64,000 nt of DNA from Ciona intestinalis. Lineage: Eukaryota > Chordata > Ascidiacea > Phlebobranchia > Cionidae. The notes under the pieces were generated by a model. That model was not told the origin of the DNA. It did no database searches and saw nothing but the letters and a program-made list of their open reading frames with translations. The position numbers were made by a program, and so were the translations under genes. Location: NCBI RefSeq assembly GCF_000224145.3, contig NC_020173.2, forward strand, positions 3,573,620 to 3,637,619, in the 5' to 3' direction. Below are positions 58,634 to 64,000 of the stretch, one piece after another. How positions within the stretch are numbered: position 1 is the stretch's first letter; the number at the start of each line of letters is the position of its first letter.

Positions 58634-59739
58634 TTATTTTTCTCGAAACGAGGAACACGATGTTAAATACTTCACCAAAAGTAGGGCGCAGTTTAATTTG
58701 GCCAGGTCGTCCACTTCAGTGGTTTACAAAGCAGTTTAATTTTTGCTGTAACCTGCACGTTAAAACATTTTCATGGGCTTACCCTTTCAATAAAGTTGTG
58801 TGAAATATATAGTTTTAAATATTAGATCGCCAAATTATTTATGCATATAACTTTCTTTCATTTACTCAAAAAATAGTATATAAGTAAACAACAAATAGCC
58901 TATGCCTCGTTGATTGCGACCGCGCTTCTTTTATCCAAGTAAATGTAAACATGTTTTTAACCGTAAAAGTATGTTTGTACGACTGTCGTTTTGTCGCTAT
59001 ATCCTGTTATTTCGTTTTATTCTTCAATCCTCGCTATCGTAATCAAAGATAAAACTATGTAAAAATATCATGCACTGGCAAATGTTTTACATCGCTGACA
59101 TTACCACTGGAAATTTGGAACAACACCGGAATAGCCCGACATGACATATGACAGCTCAATTGAGCCTGTTATTCCGGTCCGTTGTGGAGAGACGCTGTGC
59201 TGTTTTTATTATTTAGAACTGACCATCATTTAAGCGTAATCGTTACTTACAAGTGTCATTTTTTCCGTCTCTGAACCGCCCTTTTTGGTGATGCTAAATT
59301 ACCCACGAAGTAACATACATGGTAACTCGTAAGCTGGCACGAGGTGTTAAACCCGTGTGATAACGACTGTCGTTTTCAGGACACGCAAGGATAAAAAAAT
59401 AAGTTAGATTCATTCATTCATTCAAATTGTCCTACAGAGAGGCAGGCCAGCGTAACTGGGATTTAGACTAGATTTAGCCCATTATCTATACACCCAGTGC
59501 TTCATTATATAAATAAATTTAAAAACACACATGGTAGCTTGATTTAAGTTGCTTGTCAAACAAGAGTCCATCTAAAATCCAGAAAATAATATATTTTATC
59601 AAAGACTATAGAAAACCCTATGGCTTTTCTACGACGCTGCTTTAATCTACATAGATATCTATGGCAGCACTTAGCTGTCGCTGTTGCGTTTCGAAAAGTT
59701 AATAATTATCAAAAATTTTTGAAAGGTTTGAATTAAAAT
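58634..59739. other. Spacer between gene C and the EEP-fold gene
   Basis: Divergent spacer without coding signal. At 59307-59410 a block (GGTAACTCGTAAGCTGGCAC, then ACGCAAGGATAA and TTCATTCATTCA) matches the upstream flanks of genes A and B in the same plus orientation, so an extra piece of the duplicated flank is present. Confidence 0.6.
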
Positions 59740-61690
59740 ATGTCGGGCTGTTTATTGCGGGTTTTATCGCAAAATGTTAGCTGTGACACGCATAGCGTGA
59801 AGTTAACGTCATCATTGGGCGACGAATTTTCCTTCGAGAATCGTATAAAAGTCACGATTGACAACTTGGCCAAACTAAAGGCTGATGTGATAGCGTTAAA
59901 TGAGGTAAGGTAAAGACTTAAAAAAAGCCTAAACCCGCATGTCAACTGTATATAGTCCCAGCTTCTTCGTTTTAACGATACTTGATAGGCCGTAACGACA
60001 CCACCAGATCGACATCGTTACAACACGCTAGCATACGGCATATGGTCTCAGCCTCTCAGGTGTGGAGGAGTGTTTAGAGCCCTGTTAACTAAACGAACTG
60101 GGTTTCATGTGTGGTGCATTTTTACGTTGGAGCATTGGTAAAAACAACCAAATGCTTAAGCACATGATTAATATGTATGACTCTTGTAACAAAAGTGAAT
60201 TTATTATCCATGACCATACAGTATTAATAAATAATCTGTTTTGTATAATTTTAGATTAGAATAAAAGAAAAAGTCGAATTCACAAAGCAACTATTAGAAA
60301 ATAAAGGATTTTCCGTTTTCTTGTTCTGGAACAATGAAAATGACATGTCATTCCGGAACATTATTGCAATATCAAAACAATCGGTAAAAATGGCAACTAG
60401 TTATATTGACAGCTAACATGATTTTTTTGAATTGTATAAATGCACTGTATATGTTTAATGTATATGAAAATATATAGACTATTAGTCCCAAAGTGTGTTT
60501 ATCTGTATTCTTTGTAGAAATGGAACCAGACAAAATGGGAGCACAAATGGGTGTCAGTAAATGAACAGAACCAACCATGTTTATCAAATGTTTTTTCAAC
60601 TATACAAGGTGATCAACATGGACGATGTGTTGGAATTGTATATTTACAACATAAAGATACTAAAAAGCAGGTCAAGTCTATGAATTATTGATAATATGGT
60701 GTTGGAGCTCTTGCTATAAAACCAGAGAATAGTGTTTTCGTATGCTGACAGTCTGACACTATTGTAAACAGGAGTCCTTGGGTTGCATACTTAGAACCAA
60801 CCTAGTGCTCATTAATGGACTGTCCAAAAAGATCGCTGATAAAAAAAAAAAACAATACTACTGAGCTATGTTAAGTTAAATAAGTTAGAAATATTCACTT
60901 GTATCTATATATAGAATATTTATATATCACCTGTATCTATATATAGAATATTTATATATCACTTGTATTTGTATATATATATAGAATATTTATATATCAC
61001 TTGTATTTGTATATATATATAGAATATTTATATTCACTTGTATCTATATTAAAGTTAAAACACGGTGTGGTACATAATATGTCTTAAAAAGTCTTATGTG
61101 TTGTTTAAAATTCTATAGATACTACTTTCAAATTTTGATGACACATTACTCTACTCCTGGCTTTATTACAGGTGTGTGTTGCCGTATCCCATGTTGTACC
61201 ATTTGGTGAGGTGAAATACCTGCAGCAGAAAGCTCTTATGTCACTCAACATTGATAACCATAAGCTTGACCCACCAGTGTCAACTATTATTGCTGGAGAT
61301 CTAAATCGATTTGATGAAGACAAGGAAATATTTCAACAGCAGATAAAAAACTTTAAACTACAAGAGCTACAGTTTTCAAAACTTGTAATAAAACATTCAC
61401 AGAATAATTTAATTAGAACAAATAAGGATGTTGGTACATTCAACCCATGGCCTGTGGACAAGATGCTTTATGAAGATAAGTCTTACATGGCTCAACCCAT
61501 GTCATACTCAAAGTTGGACCTTCAAGTCTGTAGTAATGATATGACAATAAAACAGGCAGAGGTCCATGCATCAATGTTAAAGCCTCCTAACTTAACTGAG
61601 CCATCACCTGGTGTCAACGAAGTAAGACATATACTGGACAAAGTCATGTCTTCAGACCACTTAGCTGTATTAGGAGAATATGAGATCTAA
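59740..61690 (+). CDS. Endonuclease/exonuclease/phosphatase-fold protein
   Basis: Four exons (59740-59904, 60255-60383, 60518-60670, 61172-61690), in phase, 321 residues. Signature residues of the metal-dependent EEP fold appear in order: VLSQNV (Asn), DVIALNE (metal-binding Glu), VAVSHVVPF, IIAGDLNRF (GDxN) and SSDHLAV (the SDH catalytic end). The family contains DNases, deadenylases, phosphoinositide phosphatases and TDP2-type enzymes; I cannot say which substrate this one uses. Its N-terminus (MSGCLLRVLSQNV) has no clear signal peptide, so it is probably cytosolic or nuclear. The start is the first ATG and leads directly into the first strand of the fold. Confidence 0.85.
60893..61050. repeat. 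AT-rich minisatellite, unit about 41-47 bp
   Basis: About four copies of TCACTTGTATCTATATATAG followed by AATATTTATATA, in the third intron of the EEP-fold gene. Confidence 0.85.
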
Positions 61691-62352
61691 CTAAATTATG
61701 GAAATGATATTAATTTGAACCAATCAAGATAGCAGTAACTTATTTGACTGAATCAAATGCTGCATATTATTTACCCTTCACTGTTTTTCAAAAACACTTG
61801 TTCAATCTAATGATATTCTATTCTATATGGGGGTCCTTTGGCAAACATAGATTTCCCCTAATTCATGTAAAGTCTCTTTTTTCTGATGCTTCTTGATTCC
61901 ATATCATGTTATGCTGCGTTTTTTTACGATTAGTTGGTTATTTTATGCAAATAATTGTTTTTAATTTTGTTTAAACTGATAAAATATAAAACAGATTATG
62001 ATAAATAGACATTTGTTTTCTTAACACTTGTTATGCAAAGTATAAAGAAAATCTATGCTATAAAATCTCATTACCTTCAAAACTGACAAGAGTTTTGTAA
62101 ATATTATGACTATTGCATAAATCAATGTTGTAGGTTGGATCGATCACGAATGTTATTTGTATTGAAGAAACAGCTACTGAGTTTAAACCAACCAAAGCAA
62201 GACCAAATAAATATAATTCTAGTTATCTAACAAAACAAAAGACTTTTAGGAGTTTAAAAACATTACCAAGAAAGGAATATTTAAATATAAATTAGCTGTA
62301 TTAAAATATTTAAAAATGTTTATAAAAATATATTCTGTAATTTATATAAAAA
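61691..62352. other. Spacer between converging EEP-fold and DNAI4 genes
   Basis: AT-rich, no coding signal. It must hold both 3' UTRs, as the two genes converge. I see no clean polyadenylation site for the minus-strand gene. Confidence 0.5.
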
Positions 62353-63947
62353 TTATTCTTTTCTTTTTTCATCTGAGTTTTTGTCAACTTGACTTGATAT
62401 TGTAGAATTCATGATGTTTGATAAAGCAGATGCATCCTGTTCGTATTGTGTGGAATTATGAATTTAAATTGTAAAATAATATATGTAGATATATTGAGGG
62501 GGAAAAATCAAAAGTTTTACCTGAACCTCCATACACAGCAGTAATATAAGCAACCTGACTGTGGGCATGGGAGTGGCAACCATGGATAAGTCACCAACCG
62601 ATATGAATATAAGTGACCAAACTAAACAAAATATATGTCTGCCTACCCACACAATGCAATATATTCAACAACTTGACTGTAGGTATAGAAGCAGCAATAT
62701 TAATAAGTCACTATCGATACAATACAACCCATATGACCAAACTAGCTTATCTGTGTGCATGGGGGCTCTCACCCATGACAATACAAACACAGCACCCACC
62801 TTATCTTCATTCTTATCTGACATATTCCTAAGTTGATAAACAGAAACGTGTCCATCACTGTCACCAACCAAGACACTGTTGGAATTGAGTGAGAAGATTG
62901 CGCAACTAAACTTCATCCCAGGACTGGCTAGGTTGGTTATTAAAGGATCCAATCTGTGGATGGGGTTTGTGATAGGATTATACTAACTGTTTTGAGCAAG
63001 AAATAAACAGGGAGAACACAAGAGTCATATGTCATGTTCATTACTTTGCCGGTTACTAGTAATTTTAACAATGACAAGCTGTTTCGAGTTGTGGCAACAT
63101 TGAAATCAAGTGCTTTGTGTAAAAATACTTATATGCAGCAAATTGTTCGATGATTTATCTCAATGATTTCCTACAGGTTCTTGAATGTAATGTCTGCTTA
63201 ACTAACCAGTGCAATAGCTTCAGCAGCTCTACAACAGCCATAGAAGTGGCTGGCATAGATAAGTAAGTCACACAATTCATCATATAGTGATAACCACTAT
63301 ATATCTTACGTGTTAGTTTTTAGATCCCATATCTCCACAGCCCCTTCATTCACTGCACAGAACACAGTAGATGAATAAGGTGACCAACAAATATCATGGA
63401 CAGCTTTTGTGGTGGAGAAGAAGTTTAACACCGGCTTCAATTCAGTTTGTTTCCATAACCTTGCACAATATAGTTAAGTTAATACTCAATCATGTCTCAT
63501 ATAATACTGAGATTTGTAAAATTTCATTTTTAACTATCACCAGTGTTAAATGACAGAGTCACACAAGAGTGAGTGTTATCAGTGTGTCTGAACACTGATG
63601 TCTTATTTAACATTGCGATTATTAAAGTTGATCAACTGAAGCTGCACCATCTTTAGAATTAGATTAGACAAGTGGGAGTGTTATTTAAAGACCACTTTTG
63701 TAATAACACTCACTCTTGCCTCATCTAGTATTGAGGATGGTTTGAATTTGTTCAACTGGAACACTTCTTACCGTATGCTCCAATCAGAGCTGCAAGATAA
63801 AAAGACGTCTGGGCAATAAGGTGACCATCGTACTTTATACAAAGGACCTGTATGTCCTGTGTATGTATCAAGGAATTGTTCATTGTACGAACACGAACAC
63901 TTGTGGATCAGACCTTCCTCAGTTCCCGCCAAGTACATGTTACTGTC
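62353..63947 (-). CDS. DNAI4: Axonemal dynein intermediate chain 4 (WDR78), C-terminal part
   Basis: Exons in the window: 63947-63772, 63459-63310, 62953-62800 and 62436-62353, in phase; the 5' part lies beyond the right edge. The translation holds the last WD40 repeats of a dynein intermediate chain: MYLAGTEEGLIHKCSCSYNE, LDTYTGHTGPLYKVRWSPYC, DVFLSCSSDWSIR, TTKAVHDICWSPYSSTVF, AVNEGAVEIWDLKTNTLDPL, and LVGDSDGHVSVYQLRNMSD. The HKCSCSYNE, STLDPL-like and GDSDGxVSVYxLRNM stretches are those of DNAI4/WDR78, which is needed for inner-arm dynein f assembly in cilia. It ends DEKRKE with a stop at 62353-62355. A paired dispersed repeat fills the intron at 62551-62775. Confidence 0.9.
62551..62775. 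repeat. Paired dispersed repeat in the last DNAI4 intron
   Basis: Two units, each starting CAACnTGACTGTnGGnAT: CCTGACTGTGGGCATGGGAG at 62553 and CTTGACTGTAGGTATAGAAG at 62671, with GGCAACCATGGATAAGTCAC and GCAATATTAATAAGTCAC, then GACCAAACTA. The pair arrangement recurs at 15666-15870 and 45270-45530. Confidence 0.75.
63553..63760. repeat. Diverged copy of the 8659-8984 foldback element
   Basis: AAAGTTGATCAACTGAAGCTGCACCATC, AATAACACTCACTCTTGCCT and CATCTAGTATTGAGGATGGT resemble the arms of the palindrome at 8659-8984, again in opposed orientation (ACACAAGAGTGAGTGTTAT at 63562). It lies in a DNAI4 intron. Confidence 0.65.
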
Positions 63948-64000
63948 CTGTCACAATGATGGGCAATGATGGGGATATGAGTACAATAACACACTGAAAC

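Noticed and set aside
62521-62556. Small exon candidate VAYITAVYGGSG in DNAI4
   Set aside because: Its acceptor coincides with the start of the dispersed repeat and the phase is already complete without it.
63200-63250. Exon-like stretch between two DNAI4 exons (PATSMAVVELLKLLHW)
   Set aside because: Including it creates a stop at the next junction, while direct splicing 63310 to 62953 gives the conserved DLKTNTLDPL.
1-64000. tRNA, rRNA, retroviral or LTR elements and LINEs
   Set aside because: I found no box A/B pair in cloverleaf context, no long terminal repeats, and no reverse transcriptase or integrase motifs in any frame.

Overview
The window is animal nuclear DNA. AT-rich intergenic sequence, many short introns, small terminal-inverted-repeat elements and the gene set point to an ascidian tunicate, most likely a Ciona species. 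That organism call is inferred from layout and gene content; nothing in the sequence proves it.

Layout. (1) 1-2850: mostly empty AT-rich sequence with one possible exon at the left edge and an unassigned GC-richer block at 2400-2760. (2) 3699-33682, minus strand: a complete sortilin-related receptor gene (SorLA/SORL1). I could place about 45 exons, whose summed length keeps one frame for about 2372 residues. Domain order is signal peptide, propeptide, VPS10, 10CC, YWTD propeller, EGF-like, 11 LDLa modules, six FN3, one membrane segment and a cytosolic tail with conserved sorting signals. A kringle domain sits inside the LDLa array, which the human protein lacks. The FN3 part holds an unmerged contig overlap around a 500-N gap. 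(3) 35195-36524, plus: a Tctex1-domain dynein light chain (DYNLT5-like), head to head with SORL1. (4) 37982-40677, minus: a small two-pass membrane protein I cannot name. (5) 42874-45834, minus: MED26, a Mediator subunit. (6) 48057-58456: three paralogous genes (here A, B, C) for secreted, silk-like Gly/Asn/Ser-rich proteins; A and B are plus, C is minus. They share a TATA box, 5' leader, signal peptide, a CTCAGPG motif, a 20-nt microexon and a short C-terminal tail after a Lys-Arg pair. (7) 59740-61690, plus: an endonuclease/exonuclease/phosphatase-fold enzyme. (8) 62353 to the right edge, minus: the C-terminal part of an axonemal dynein intermediate chain (DNAI4/WDR78).

The genes form no single pathway. 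Two (DYNLT5-like and DNAI4) are dynein subunits. The clear local system is the Gly-rich cluster, which arose by tandem and inverted duplication with its promoter and looks co-regulated. Several repeat families are dispersed through introns and spacers: a roughly 195-bp MITE with near-perfect terminal inverted repeats, a long palindrome, paired roughly 120-bp repeats, and minisatellites.
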